Assembly: GCF_020982545.1 (NCBI RefSeq)
Contig: NZ_JAJKLK010000022.1
Coordinates: 1-64,000, forward strand
From: Streptomyces sp. MNU76
GTDB taxonomy: Bacteria; Actinomycetota; Actinomycetes; Streptomycetales; Streptomycetaceae
Length of the DNA: 64,000 bases
Direction: 5' to 3'
Positions within the stretch are counted from its first letter, which is position 1, and each line of letters opens with the position of its first letter. The notes beneath the pieces are model-generated. The model was given only the letters and a program-made list of their open reading frames with translations, did not search any database and was not told the origin of the DNA. Position numbers and translations under genes: made by a program. This document shows positions 27,631 through 37,200 of this stretch, piece by piece.

Positions 27631-27698
27631 CGTGTTCTCGGTGACTGTGCGCGCTGACGCCGCGGGGGTGAGGACGGCAGGCGGGTGCGGGTTCGTCG

Positions 27699-27736
27699 TG
27701 GTCGCTCGCGCAGCTCCCCGCGCCCCTTCAGGGCAC
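27699..27736. repeat. Dispersed G/C-rich 3'-end repeat, copy 5 (core only)
   Basis: GGTCGCTCGCGCAGCTCCCC followed by GCGCCCCTTCAGGG lies about 70 bp past the TIGR03089 stop, a one-base variant of the core. Confidence 0.65.
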
Positions 27737-27867
27737 GGCTGCCCATGCCCATCAGCCACAAGGCACCGCCCCGTCCCCATTCGGCCTAGCCCCGGCCGCC
27801 CCTGCTCCCGCCCGCGCCATCGTCGTAGGAGCAACGACTCGCTCGTACGCCGTGAGGGTGGCCGGAA

Positions 27868-29062
27868 GTGGACGACGTCGGAGGGCAGGCGCGCGGGCTG
27901 GGGCCCGGTGCGGGCGGTTCGCCCACCGGGCTCGACCCCGGCGTCGCCGTCGGCGTCGGTGGGCGCGGTGGGTCGGCAGCGGTGCCGTCCTGGTGGTCGC
28001 GGCGCCCTGGGGGTGGGGTGGGCGGCGTACCAGAAGCTGGACGGGAACATCACCTCGGACCGTACGGCGGCGGACGAGCTGGCGCGGTACGAGAAGGAGC
28101 GGCCGACGGCGCTGGTCGGAGGCGCGCAGAACATCCTCGTCATCGGGTCGGACTCGCGGTCGGGGGACGAGAACGGCGAGTACGGGCGGGACTCGGGCAC
28201 CGAGCGGTCCGACACGACGATCCTGCTGCATCTCGCGGCGGACCGGCGCAGCGCGACCGCGGTGTCGCTGCCCCGGGACCTGATGGTGGACGTGCCGAGC
28301 TGCCGGCGGCCGGACGGCAGTCACACCGAACCGGTGTTCACCATGTTCAACTACGCGTTCCAGAGCGGCGGTTCGGCCTGCACGATTCGTACGGTCGAGC
28401 GCATGACCGATATCAGGATCGACCATCACATCGTGGTGGACTTCACCGGTTTCAAGGAGATGGTCGACGCCGTGAACGGGGTGGAGGTGTGCCTCACCGA
28501 ACCCATTCACGACAAACAGGCCGGCCTACGGCTGCCCGCGGGCAGGGTGAAACTCGACGGGGAACAGGCACTGGGATATGTGCGGGCCCGCAAGTCACTG
28601 GGTGACGGCAGCGACACGGAACGGATGGACCGGCAGCAGCGGTTCCTCGCGGCGCTGGCGGCGAAGGTACGCGGCAATGACGTCCTGCTGAATCCCGTGA
28701 AGCTGTATCCGGTGCTCGACGCGGCCACCTCGTCGCTCACCACGGACCCGGGACTGGCGAGTCTGCGCGGACTCTACGACCTGGTGCGCGGCCTGCGCAC
28801 GATCCCCATGGAAAAGGTGCAATTCCTGACCGTTCCCCGGAAGTCGTATGCGTACGACGCCAATCGTGACGAGCTCGTCGAGCCGGCGGCACGGAGCCTT
28901 TTCGCGCGGCTGCGCGCCGACGCGCCCGTGGCGGTGGCCCGCGAACTCCCCGAGGGGACAAGGGAAGGGCATACGGAAGAGCTTTCGGGAAGCCTCTCCG
29001 GGACACCCGATCCCGTACCGACTTTCCGCGGCAGTACGGCCGCCGAGAAGGACTGCGGATGA
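27868..29062 (+). CDS. LCP (LytR-CpsA-Psr) family protein 1, frame breaks at the N-terminus
   Basis: The LCP domain is complete in one frame (NILVIGSDSRSGDENGEYGR, DTTILLHLAADRRSATAVSL, PRDLMVDVPSC, RIDHHIVVDFTGFKEMVDAV, QALGYVRARKSLGDGSD). The N-terminal membrane anchor (RRRRWARWVGSGAVLVVAA) is in a different frame and joins LGVGWAAYQKLDGNITSD only if one base is added at the CCC run 28005-28007. The likely start, a GTG at 27868 (VDDVGGQARGLGPGAGG), is in a third frame. No LytR_C domain follows. LCP enzymes transfer glycopolymers from lipid carriers to peptidoglycan outside the membrane. The breaks are probably sequence errors. Confidence 0.85.
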
Positions 29063-29306
29063 CTCCGGAGGGGTTCAGCGTGTAAAGCGCACGTCAACAC
29101 AAGGAACAAATGCTCTAGGAAATGGGCGAATTGCCCGGTTGTAGGGACGTGCAATTTGTCACCGCCGTCGCTGGACACCTGATCGTGCGGCTAATGTGAG
29201 CGATCCGGTGTGTCAGGCCTTCCGGTCACGCACCACTTGCAGCGAGACCCGAGCGTCTTTTGAGGGGGAAGACGCCGCGTGGCCCCGACGGAGGAATCAG
29301 ACAACC

Positions 29307-31058
29307 GTGGACGCGCAAGGCCGTGGGCGGGCGGACGACATCGACCCCGCAGACCAGTGGGTACTCAACCCGAGCACCGGTGAATACGAACTGCGACTGA
29401 CCCCTTCCGCACCGCAGTCGGCGGTGCCGAGGCCGCGCCGGGCCACGCCCGCGGCGGCGGGGGCCAGGGCCGCGGGCGGCGAAACGTCCGCGCGCTCCGC
29501 GTCGGCGGGCACGGACACCCGGGAGATCCCCGACACGCTGCCGGGACCCCGGCGTCGGCGGAGCACGCCCGAGGAGGACCCGCTGCCGGGCCGCCGGGGC
29601 GGCCGGGGCAGGACGAAGCCCAAGAAGTCGACGGGCAAGCGGATACTGGTGTGGACGGGCGGCACGCTGGCGTTCGTACTGGTCGGCGTGACCGGCGCCG
29701 CCTACCTCTACTACCAGCACCTCAACGACAACATCCAGAAGATCTCGGACGACGGCGCGAGCACCGGCGGCTTCAGCAAGGACCGGGCGATCAACCTGCT
29801 GGTGATCGGCACGGACAAGCGGACCGGCGCGGGCAACGGGAGCTACGGCGACAAGGACAGCGTCGGCCACGCCGACACCACGATCCTGCTGCACGTCTCC
29901 AAGGATCGCACGAACGCGACCGCGATGAGCATCCCGCGTGACATGATCGTGGACGTCCCCGACTGCCTGACCACGCAGGAGGACGGCTCCAAGAAGAACA
30001 TCGCGGGGACGCCGAACGTCCGGTTCAACACGAGCCTCGGCCAGTACGGCCGCACGCCGAGTTGCACGATGCGCACCGTGGAGGAGCTGACCGGCATCAA
30101 GTCGGACCACTTCATGGTCGCCGACTTCAACGCGGTGAAGACGCTCTCCACGGCCATCGGCGGTGTCGAGGTGTGCCTGGAGAAGGACATCAAGGACTCC
30201 AAGTCCAAGCTGGACCTCACCGCGGGCAAGCACACCATCGAGGGCGAGGAGGCGCTGGCGTTCCTGCGCACCCGCTACAGCGTCGGCCTCGGCAGCGACC
30301 TGAGCCGGATCGAGCTGCAGCAGCAGTTCCTCAGCTCGATGATCCGCCAGATGAAGTCCAAGGACACGCTGACCGACCCGACGAAGGTGCTGGACCTCGC
30401 GGAGGCCGCCACCAGCGCGCTGTCGGTCGACTCCAAGATCTCCGACATCAAGGTGCTGGCCTCGCTCGGTCAGGAGGTCGGCAAGGTGAAGACGAAGAAC
30501 ATCACCTTCACCACCGTGCCGGTCATCGACAACACCGACGGCGCGACCGTGCTGCCCACCCCGGGCAAGGCCGAGCAGCTCTTCGAGACCATCAGGAACG
30601 ACGTCTCGCTCACCGAGGTGAAGAAGCAGGCCAAGGAGAAGGAGGCCGCGAAGCTCAAGGGCTCGCGCGCCGACGCCTCCGAGGTCCGGGTCAGCGTCTA
30701 CAACGGCGGTGCCAAGGCCGGCAGCGCACAGGCCACTCTCAACTGGCTGCAGAATGATGTCGGCGTGACCAAGTCCAGCCAACTCGGCAACGCCGACAAG
30801 ACGTTGACGAAGACGACCCTCGCGTACGACCCCGACCAGGCCGACCAGGCGCGCAAGCTGGCCGACCTGATGGGTCTGTCCGCGTCCGCGCTGAAGCCCG
30901 GCAAGGGCAACAGCGAGACCAACTCCCAGGGCCTGCCCTCGATGGTGCTGACCCTGGGCGAGGACTTCAAGGGAGCCGGGGTGCCGCTCAGCGGCGGCTC
31001 GGCGGCGGATCTGGACGTCCAGAAGGACACCGCGGACAAGGAAAAGTGCGCCAGTTGA
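29307..31058 (+). CDS. LCP family protein 2 with LytR_C domain
   Basis: A 583-residue protein starting at a GTG (VDAQGRGRADDIDPADQWVL) with GGAGGAA ten bases upstream. A disordered Arg/Pro-rich cytoplasmic part (1-110) is followed by one membrane helix (about 113-135), the LCP catalytic domain (about 160-360; NLLVIGTDKRTGAGNGSYGD, DTTILLHVSKDRTNATAMSI, PRDMIVDVPDC, EALAFLRTRYSVGLGSDLSR) and a C-terminal LytR_C domain (about 465-570; VRVSVYNGGAKAGSAQATLN). The Arg and Asp residues that hold the polyprenyl pyrophosphate are present. It probably attaches a secondary wall polymer to peptidoglycan. Second of five LCP genes in the cluster. Confidence 0.95.
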   Translation: MDAQGRGRADDIDPADQWVLNPSTGEYELRLTPSAPQSAVPRPRRATPAAAGARAAGGETSARSASAGTDTREIPDTLPGPRRRRSTPEEDPLPGRRGGRGRTKPKKSTGKRILVWTGGTLAFVLVGVTGAAYLYYQHLNDNIQKISDDGASTGGFSKDRAINLLVIGTDKRTGAGNGSYGDKDSVGHADTTILLHVSKDRTNATAMSIPRDMIVDVPDCLTTQEDGSKKNIAGTPNVRFNTSLGQYGRTPSCTMRTVEELTGIKSDHFMVADFNAVKTLSTAIGGVEVCLEKDIKDSKSKLDLTAGKHTIEGEEALAFLRTRYSVGLGSDLSRIELQQQFLSSMIRQMKSKDTLTDPTKVLDLAEAATSALSVDSKISDIKVLASLGQEVGKVKTKNITFTTVPVIDNTDGATVLPTPGKAEQLFETIRNDVSLTEVKKQAKEKEAAKLKGSRADASEVRVSVYNGGAKAGSAQATLNWLQNDVGVTKSSQLGNADKTLTKTTLAYDPDQADQARKLADLMGLSASALKPGKGNSETNSQGLPSMVLTLGEDFKGAGVPLSGGSAADLDVQKDTADKEKCAS

Positions 31059-31488
31059 TGACCTGAGGGGGTCGTGGCGCGTCCTACCGGACGCGAGCAG
31101 TACAGGACAGCCGAGAGATCCGGTGTTGTACCGGGCGGGCGCGACGACGCGCCCGCCCGGTCGGTTCTGAATGTCGTCGAAAGTGCCGTGGGGCGGTACG
31201 TGCCGCCGCCGACCCGTGTCCACATGTCATCCGGTCGGAACACATGACGCGTTCAACAGAACATGAGTACATCCCGGTTGGGTTCTCGACGGTCCAACAG
31301 GAGGCGGGGACGGCCCCGCCACGGCAGGGTGGGGAGGGCAGGGAGATGGTACGGAGCGACGTGCGCGGGGACGGGGGCGACCGCGTGTCGAGGAACCCGG
31401 CGAGCAGGACGGGGACCTGGATCCGCAGGACGGGGACCCGAATCCGAGGGGCGAGGCGTCCGGCTCGGACGGCGACACGGACGTCAGG

Positions 31489-33054
31489 GTGCCCGAGCAG
31501 GCCGGACGGAAGCGCCGCGACAGCGGTGGCGGTGGCGGTGGCGGTGGCCGGGGGCGCGCGAAGGCCCCCGAAAGGCCCCGGCGCAGACGGGTGTTGCGCT
31601 GGTCGGCGACGGTCCTGGCGGTGGTGATACTCGGCACCGCCGGTGCCGGCTACCTCTACTACCAGCACCTCAACGGCAACATCAAGAAGGAGAAGCTGAA
31701 CCTCGGCGACACGAAGATCGCCGAGCCGACGCCGAACGCGGCCGGCCAGACCCCGCTGAACATCCTGCTGATCGGCTCGGACGCGCGGGACACCGCCGAG
31801 AACCAGAAGCTCGGCGGCGCCAAGGAGAACTTCAACGGGCCGGCGCTCGCCGACGTCCAGATGCTGCTGCACCTGTCGGCCGACCGCACCAACATGTCGG
31901 TCGTCAGCATGCCCCGCGACACCCTGCTGGACATCCCCAAGTGCACCGACCCGGACAGCGGCGAGGTGTACGAGGCGCTCACCCATGTGATGACGAACCA
32001 GTCGCTGGAGCGCGGCGGCCCCGGCTGCACGGTCGCCACCTGGGAGAAGCTGACCGGGATCCGCATCGACCACTTCATGATGGTCGACTTCTCCGGCGTG
32101 GTGTCGATGGCCGACGCGATCGGCGGCGTGCCCGTCTGTGTGGACGCCAACATCTACTCGCACACCAGCGACGGCAAGGGCTCGGGGCTGAAGCTGGAGA
32201 AGGGCACCACGTACATCAAGGGCAAGCAGGCCCTGCAGTGGCTGCGCACCCGGTACGGCTTCGAGGACGGCAGCGACATCGCGCGCGCCAAGGCCCAGCA
32301 CCAGTACATGAACGCCATGGTCCGCGAGCTGCGCGAGAACGCCACGATCACCAACCCGAACAAGTTGCGCAGGCTCGCCGAGGAGGCCACCGACGCGCTC
32401 ACCGTCGACGAGGGCCTCGGTGACGTCGCCAAGCTCTACGACCTCAGCATGGAGCTGCGCAAGGTCGAGCCCGCCCGGATCACGATGACGACGATGCCGT
32501 ACACGTACGCCGGCGCGCGCGTCGTCCCCAAGGAGGGCGACGCGGAGAAGCTGTTCCGGCTCGTGCGCGAGGACATCTCCCTGGACGGCAAGGACAAGAA
32601 GAAGGCCGCCACCGAGGACGCGACGTCCGACGACCCGGCGGCGGCGAAGGACGAGATCGGGGTGCTGGTGGTCAACGGCACCATGACCTCCACCCTCGCC
32701 CCGGTCGCCGGCCGCGCCCACACGGTGTCCCAGCTGCTCGTCGAGGAGGGCTTCGCCAAGTCCTCGTCCGACGCGACCACCGCGACCGCCGAGGACAAGA
32801 CGGTCGTGCGCTTCCCGAGCGCCGAGCTGGAGGGCGACGCCCAGGCCGTCGCCAAGGCCCTCGGCATCCCACTGGGCCAGGTGGAGAAGTCCACGAACGT
32901 CAGCGGTGTCACGCTCGTCGTCGGGGCCGACTGGCGGGAGGGGAAGACGTACCAGGCCGAGAAGCAGGACGACACGACTCCCGAGTCGGCGGACGCCCTC
33001 AACGGCGCCAACAAGAAGGCGTGCATGAAGGTCGATCCGGGGTTCACCTGGTGA
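31489..33054 (+). CDS. LCP family protein 3 with LytR_C domain, N-terminus probably extended by a frameshift
   Basis: The uninterrupted frame gives 521 residues: a Gly-rich stretch (residues 13-20), a basic linker, one membrane helix (about 36-58), the LCP domain (NILLIGSDARDTAENQKLGG, QMLLHLSADRTNMSVVSMPR, RIDHFMMVDFSGVVSMADAI, LQWLRTRYGFEDGSDIARAK) and LytR_C (IGVLVVNGTMTSTLAPVAGR). Coding-like sequence continues upstream in frame to 31381 (RVEEPGEQDGDLDPQDGDPN). It would join an ATG at 31346 (MVRSDVRGDGGD) if one C is added near 31382, so the true start is probably 31346, preceded by GGAGGGCAGGGAG. A strong bidirectional hairpin follows. Confidence 0.93.
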   Translation: MPEQAGRKRRDSGGGGGGGGRGRAKAPERPRRRRVLRWSATVLAVVILGTAGAGYLYYQHLNGNIKKEKLNLGDTKIAEPTPNAAGQTPLNILLIGSDARDTAENQKLGGAKENFNGPALADVQMLLHLSADRTNMSVVSMPRDTLLDIPKCTDPDSGEVYEALTHVMTNQSLERGGPGCTVATWEKLTGIRIDHFMMVDFSGVVSMADAIGGVPVCVDANIYSHTSDGKGSGLKLEKGTTYIKGKQALQWLRTRYGFEDGSDIARAKAQHQYMNAMVRELRENATITNPNKLRRLAEEATDALTVDEGLGDVAKLYDLSMELRKVEPARITMTTMPYTYAGARVVPKEGDAEKLFRLVREDISLDGKDKKKAATEDATSDDPAAAKDEIGVLVVNGTMTSTLAPVAGRAHTVSQLLVEEGFAKSSSDATTATAEDKTVVRFPSAELEGDAQAVAKALGIPLGQVEKSTNVSGVTLVVGADWREGKTYQAEKQDDTTPESADALNGANKKACMKVDPGFTW

Positions 33055-33102
33055 CCGCGCCGACCGCCCGTACCTGAGCCGGGCAGCGAGCCGTCCGTAG
33101 CC

Positions 33103-33143
33103 GAGCAGGGCCCCTCACGTCATCGACGTGCGGGGCCCTGCTC
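33103..33143. terminator. Bidirectional terminator between LCP3 and the glycosyltransferase
   Basis: A perfect 12-bp stem GAGCAGGGCCCC/GGGGCCCTGCTC continues inward after single mismatched bases with CACGT/ACGTG around a short loop. It lies between two convergent genes. Confidence 0.85.
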
Positions 33144-33158
33144 GTCCGTACGGGATGC

Positions 33159-34187
33159 TCAGCCCTCGGTCAGCACCGCGGGGCGGCGGGACGCGATGAC
33201 CTTCTTCGCCAGGGACCGGGGGCTGGTGAGGAAGCCGAAGCCCCAGGACATGTGCATGGTGGCGAGGGCGACAGGGATCTGTAGGCGGGCCTTGAGCGGC
33301 AGCCCCTTGCCCGCCGGGATCGAGCCCGCGACGATCGCCGCGAGATAGCCGCCGGGGACGACGAAGCCCAGCGGGTTCACCAGGACGCCCAGCAGCGTGC
33401 CGGCCACGATCGCGCACACCGCGGCCGGCGGGGCGAGGTAGCGCAGGTTGATGGAGCCCTCGTGGTAGCGGGCGACGACGTGCCGCCAGCGCCCGTAGTC
33501 CTTGTACTGCTTGGCGAGCGCCTTCACGCTGGGGCGGGGCCGGTACGACACCCGCAGCTCGGGCGAGAACCAGATGAGGCCGCCCGCCTCACGGATCCGG
33601 AAGTTCAGCTCCCAGTCCTGGGCGCGGATGAACTCCACGTTGTAGCCGTCCTGCCGCTCCAGCGCCTCGCGCCGGAAGACACCCAGGTAGACCGTCTCGG
33701 CCGGACCCGCCTCGCCGCCCGTGTGGAAGGCGGCGTTGCCGACGCCGATCTTCGAGGTCATCGCGGCGGCGACCGCGTGCTCCCAGTCGTTCTCGCCCTC
33801 GGCGTGCATGATGCCGCCGACGTTCTGCGCGCCGGTCTCCTCCAGGAGCCGGACCGCGGTGGCGATGTAGTTCGGGGAGAGGATGCCGTGGCCGTCGACC
33901 CGGACCACGATCGGGTGGCGGGAGGCCTTGATCGCGGCGTTGAGGGCGGCGGGCGTCCGGCCGGTGGGGTTCGGGACCGTGTGGACGCGCGGGTCTTCGC
34001 GTACGAGCTCGGCGGCGATCTCGTCCGTGCGGTCCGTGGACGGACCGAGGGCGATCACGACCTCCATCTCGCCGGCGTACTCCTGCGCGAGGATCGCTTG
34101 GACGGCTCCGCGCAGATGCCGCTCCTCGTTGAGGACGGGCATGATCACGGACACGGCGGGGAGCTGCACGTCGGGCTTGGCGTTCAT
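33159..34187 (-). CDS. Family 2 glycosyltransferase
   Basis: A 342-residue protein with an N-terminal GT2 domain: VSVIMPVLNEERHLRGAVQA, VIALGPSTDRTDEIAAELV, IVVRVDGHGILSPNY (the DxD/DGH metal motif) and AQDWELNFRIREAGG (acceptor-side ED-like motif). Two C-terminal hydrophobic segments (about 240-290) suggest membrane association. The closest layout is that of polyprenyl-linked or exopolysaccharide glycosyltransferases (ExoA-like). It lies inside the LCP cluster on the opposite strand, divergent from LCP4 with 144 bp between. That suggests it builds a polymer handled by the LCP proteins, but the sugar is unknown. Confidence 0.92.
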   Translation of the reverse strand: MNAKPDVQLPAVSVIMPVLNEERHLRGAVQAILAQEYAGEMEVVIALGPSTDRTDEIAAELVREDPRVHTVPNPTGRTPAALNAAIKASRHPIVVRVDGHGILSPNYIATAVRLLEETGAQNVGGIMHAEGENDWEHAVAAAMTSKIGVGNAAFHTGGEAGPAETVYLGVFRREALERQDGYNVEFIRAQDWELNFRIREAGGLIWFSPELRVSYRPRPSVKALAKQYKDYGRWRHVVARYHEGSINLRYLAPPAAVCAIVAGTLLGVLVNPLGFVVPGGYLAAIVAGSIPAGKGLPLKARLQIPVALATMHMSWGFGFLTSPRSLAKKVIASRRPAVLTEG

Positions 34188-34331
34188 AGGGGGCTCACGT
34201 TACCGCGAACGGGGGACACGAACGCGCGCCGCCCGGGCGCGTGCGCGGGGCGCGGAGGCCGGGACCCTACGGTGCTCAAGGTTCTCTGACTTCTCCCCCT
34301 TCCCCTGACCGGTCTCGCGGAGGTGTCCCCC

Positions 34332-35771
34332 GTGTCCACACCGCCCCGCCGTCCAGCCCGTCCGCAGCAGCCCCGGCCCCCCGTGCGCCCCCGGCGGCGG
34401 GGCTGGGCCATGCGGGCGGTGACCACGCTCTCGGTGGTGGTGCTGGCCGCCGCGGGCATCGGGCACGCGGTGGTGACCCGCCTGGACGGCGAGATCAAGC
34501 GGGTCGACGCCTTCAAGGACATGAAGAACCGCCCCGAGGCGGGCCACGGCATGAACGTGCTGCTGGTCGGCACCGACGGCCGCGACCGGATCAGCGAGGA
34601 GGAGCGGCGCAGGTACCGGCTGGGCGGGGCCCCCTGCCACTGCACGGACACGATGATGATCGTGCACATCTCGGAGGACAGGGAGCGCGCGAGCGTCGTG
34701 AGCCTGCCGCGCGACTCGTACGCCGAGACGCCCGAGCACACCGACCGCGCGACCGGCAAGGTCTCACGCTCCCACCCGATCAAGCTGAACGCGGCCTACG
34801 CGGAGGGCGGGCCGCAGCTGACCGTGCGCACCGTCGAGCACATGACCAAGGTGAAGATCGACCACTACGTCGAGGTCGACTTCACCAGCTTCATGCGGAC
34901 CGTCGACGTCCTCGGCGGCGTCGAGATCTGCACCACGCGCCCCCTCAAGGACTCCTACACCGGCCTCGACCTGGACGCGGGCACCCATGAGCTGGACGGC
35001 GGCGAGGCCCTCCAGTACGTCCGTTCCCGGCACGCCGACGGCTCCTCCGACCTGGGCCGGATGAAGCGCCAGCAGCGGTTCATGGCGTCCCTGATGTCCC
35101 AGGCCACCTCCTCCGGGGTGCTGCTCAACCCGATGAAGTTCCGCGACATCACCCAGGCCGTCCTCGGTTCCGTCCGCGCCGACAAGGAGTTCGGCACCGG
35201 TGAGCTGATCGACCTCGGCCGCGCGATGCGCAACCTCACCCCGGCCTCGTCGGAGTTCACCACCGTGCCCATCGGGCGCATGGGGTACGCGGTGGAGGGC
35301 GTCGGCTCGACCCTGAAGTGGGACGACGCCAAGGCCGCCCGCCTCTTCGACGCCCTGCGCGACGACCGCCCCCTCGCCCCCTACAAGGCGCGCGGCTCCT
35401 ACGCGCTCGTCGACGTGGCCCCGCAGCAGATCCGCGTCCAGGTCGAGAACGGCACCGCCGTCCCGGGCCTCGGCAAGAAGGTCGACCGCCAGCTGGCCGC
35501 CACCGGCTTCCGCACCACGAGGACCCCGGTCAACGCCGCGCAGCCGAACGCCACCCGCACCCTGGTCTTCCACGACCCCCGCTGGGACCGCTCCGCCCGC
35601 TCCCTCGCGGCCGCCCTCCCGGGCTCGCAGCTCCGCCCGGTCCGCGCGCAGGGCCCTGTCATGAAGGTGGTCGCCGGCACGGACTTCAAGGGCGTCCGCA
35701 AGGTACGCGCCGAGGACCCGGAGCGCGGCGAGTCGGGAGTGGTACGCGGCGACCAGGTGACCTGCGCCTGA
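34332..35771 (+). CDS. LCP family protein 4 with LytR_C domain
   Basis: Start at the GTG giving VSTPPRRPARPQQP, because GGAGG stands eight bases before it; a GTG nine bases upstream overlaps that ribosome-binding site. The protein is 479 residues. A Pro/Arg-rich cytoplasmic N-terminus is followed by one membrane helix (about 27-47), the LCP domain (NVLLVGTDGRDRISEEERRR, DTMMIVHISEDRERASVVSL, PRDSYAETPEH, KIDHYVEVDFTSFMRTVDVL, EALQYVRSRHADGSSDLGRM) and LytR_C (IRVQVENGTAVPGLGKKVDR). An insertion with CHC (GGAPCHCTDTM) precedes the substrate loop. Predicted to act outside the membrane on lipid-linked glycopolymer. Confidence 0.94.
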   Translation: MSTPPRRPARPQQPRPPVRPRRRGWAMRAVTTLSVVVLAAAGIGHAVVTRLDGEIKRVDAFKDMKNRPEAGHGMNVLLVGTDGRDRISEEERRRYRLGGAPCHCTDTMMIVHISEDRERASVVSLPRDSYAETPEHTDRATGKVSRSHPIKLNAAYAEGGPQLTVRTVEHMTKVKIDHYVEVDFTSFMRTVDVLGGVEICTTRPLKDSYTGLDLDAGTHELDGGEALQYVRSRHADGSSDLGRMKRQQRFMASLMSQATSSGVLLNPMKFRDITQAVLGSVRADKEFGTGELIDLGRAMRNLTPASSEFTTVPIGRMGYAVEGVGSTLKWDDAKAARLFDALRDDRPLAPYKARGSYALVDVAPQQIRVQVENGTAVPGLGKKVDRQLAATGFRTTRTPVNAAQPNATRTLVFHDPRWDRSARSLAAALPGSQLRPVRAQGPVMKVVAGTDFKGVRKVRAEDPERGESGVVRGDQVTCA

Positions 35772-35906
35772 GGAGGGCCGACACTGCCTGGGCGGACCCA
35801 TCACTGTTCGACTTGAGTGCGATTTGTGTCAGCTTGGCAACAGCACTGCCCTGGTTTTTCGTCGACCCTTGTAAAGGACACAGCCCGACCCGGCACACTG
35901 GGGCGC

Positions 35907-37184
35907 ATGAACGATTGGCCCGAGGGATGGTCCGGCAACAACCGCGGCGGCGACTACGCCCAGCCCGAGGGACCGCGCGTGATGCGCCAGGTCCGTCGCG
36001 GCCCGTCGGCACCCCCTCAGGGTGGCGTGCCCCAGCAGCCGTCGTACGGCGACTCGTACGGTGACGGCTACGGCAACAGCGGCCCCGACCAGCAGCAGTA
36101 CGGCGGCGGCTACAACAGCGACTACAACACCGGCCAGGTCTACGGCGCCGGCGGCGTGGGCGGCGGCGGCCACGGCGGTGGCCGGGGCGAACGCGGCACA
36201 CCGAACTGGGGGCGCCGCATCAAGCTGACCGCGATCACGGTCACCGTCGTACTGCTCGCCACGACGATCGGCACCTACTTCTGGGCCGACTCCAAGCTGA
36301 ACCGCGAGGTCGACCTCTCCAAGGTCATCGACCGGCCGTCCGAGGGCGAGGGCACGAACTACCTGATCGTCGGTTCCGACAGCCGCGCGGGCCTGTCCGA
36401 CGAGCAGAAGAAGGAACTCCACACCGGGTCCGCCGACGGCAAGCGCACGGACTCGATGATGATCCTGCACACCGGCTCGGGCGGCCCGACGCTGATCTCG
36501 CTGCCCCGTGACTCGAACGTGGAGATACCGACGTTCGTGGGCTCGGAGTCCGGCAAGACCTACAAGGGCACCGGCCGTCAGGTGAAGCTGAACGCGGCGT
36601 ACGCGGAGGACGGGCCCGAGCTGCTCGTGCGTACCGTCGAGGCCAACACGGGACTGCGCATCGACCACTACGTGGAGATCGGTTTCGCCGGCTTCGCGAA
36701 CATCGTCGACGCGGTCGGCGGGGTCGAGATCGAGATCCCGAAGGGCGGCATGAAGGACACCAAGTCCGGTGCCGACTTCGAGGCGGGCAAGCAGAACCTC
36801 AACGGCGAGCAGGCCCTCGCGTTCGTCCGGACCCGCTACGCCCTCGCGGGCAGCGACCTGGACCGTACGAAGAACCAGCAGAAGTTCCTCGCGGCCCTCG
36901 CCAGTCAGACGGCGACGCCGAGCACGGTGCTGAACCCCTTCAAGCTGTACCCGACGATGAGCGCGGGTCTGGACACCCTGATCGTCGACGAGGACATGAG
37001 CCTGTTCGACCTGGCCGACATGTTCTGGGCGATGAAGGGCGTGACGGGCGGCGACGGCAAGTCGATGAACATGCCGATCTCCGGCAACTCCGCCAACGGC
37101 AACCTCCAGTGGGACACCGCGAAGGTGAAGCAGCTGGTGGAGCAGTTGAAGAACGACGAGACGGTGACGGTGTCGAGCAACTGA
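35907..37184 (+). CDS. LCP family protein 5 with Tyr/Gly/Gln-rich cytoplasmic N-terminus
   Basis: A 425-residue protein starting MNDWPEGWSGNNRGGDYAQP. Residues about 45-95 are low-complexity Tyr/Gly/Gln/Asp (QQPSYGDSYGDGYGNSGPDQ), followed by a membrane helix (about 106-126) and the LCP domain (NYLIVGSDSRAGLSDEQKKE, DSMMILHTGSGGPTLISLPR, RIDHYVEIGFAGFANIVDAV, QALAFVRTRYALAGSDLDRT). There is no LytR_C domain, unlike LCP2-4. The ATG at 35907 is preferred to an upstream in-frame start because the upstream 30 residues are Cys/His-rich and unlike LCP proteins. The gene ends at a very strong hairpin, closing the cluster. Confidence 0.94.
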   Translation: MNDWPEGWSGNNRGGDYAQPEGPRVMRQVRRGPSAPPQGGVPQQPSYGDSYGDGYGNSGPDQQQYGGGYNSDYNTGQVYGAGGVGGGGHGGGRGERGTPNWGRRIKLTAITVTVVLLATTIGTYFWADSKLNREVDLSKVIDRPSEGEGTNYLIVGSDSRAGLSDEQKKELHTGSADGKRTDSMMILHTGSGGPTLISLPRDSNVEIPTFVGSESGKTYKGTGRQVKLNAAYAEDGPELLVRTVEANTGLRIDHYVEIGFAGFANIVDAVGGVEIEIPKGGMKDTKSGADFEAGKQNLNGEQALAFVRTRYALAGSDLDRTKNQQKFLAALASQTATPSTVLNPFKLYPTMSAGLDTLIVDEDMSLFDLADMFWAMKGVTGGDGKSMNMPISGNSANGNLQWDTAKVKQLVEQLKNDETVTVSSN

Positions 37185-37200
37185 CCCGACGGCCGGCGTG

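Noticed and set aside
29226..31223. A 665-codon minus-strand frame opposite LCP2
   Set aside because: Leu/Val/Gly/Asp-rich antisense translation of an LCP gene with all family motifs; not a gene.
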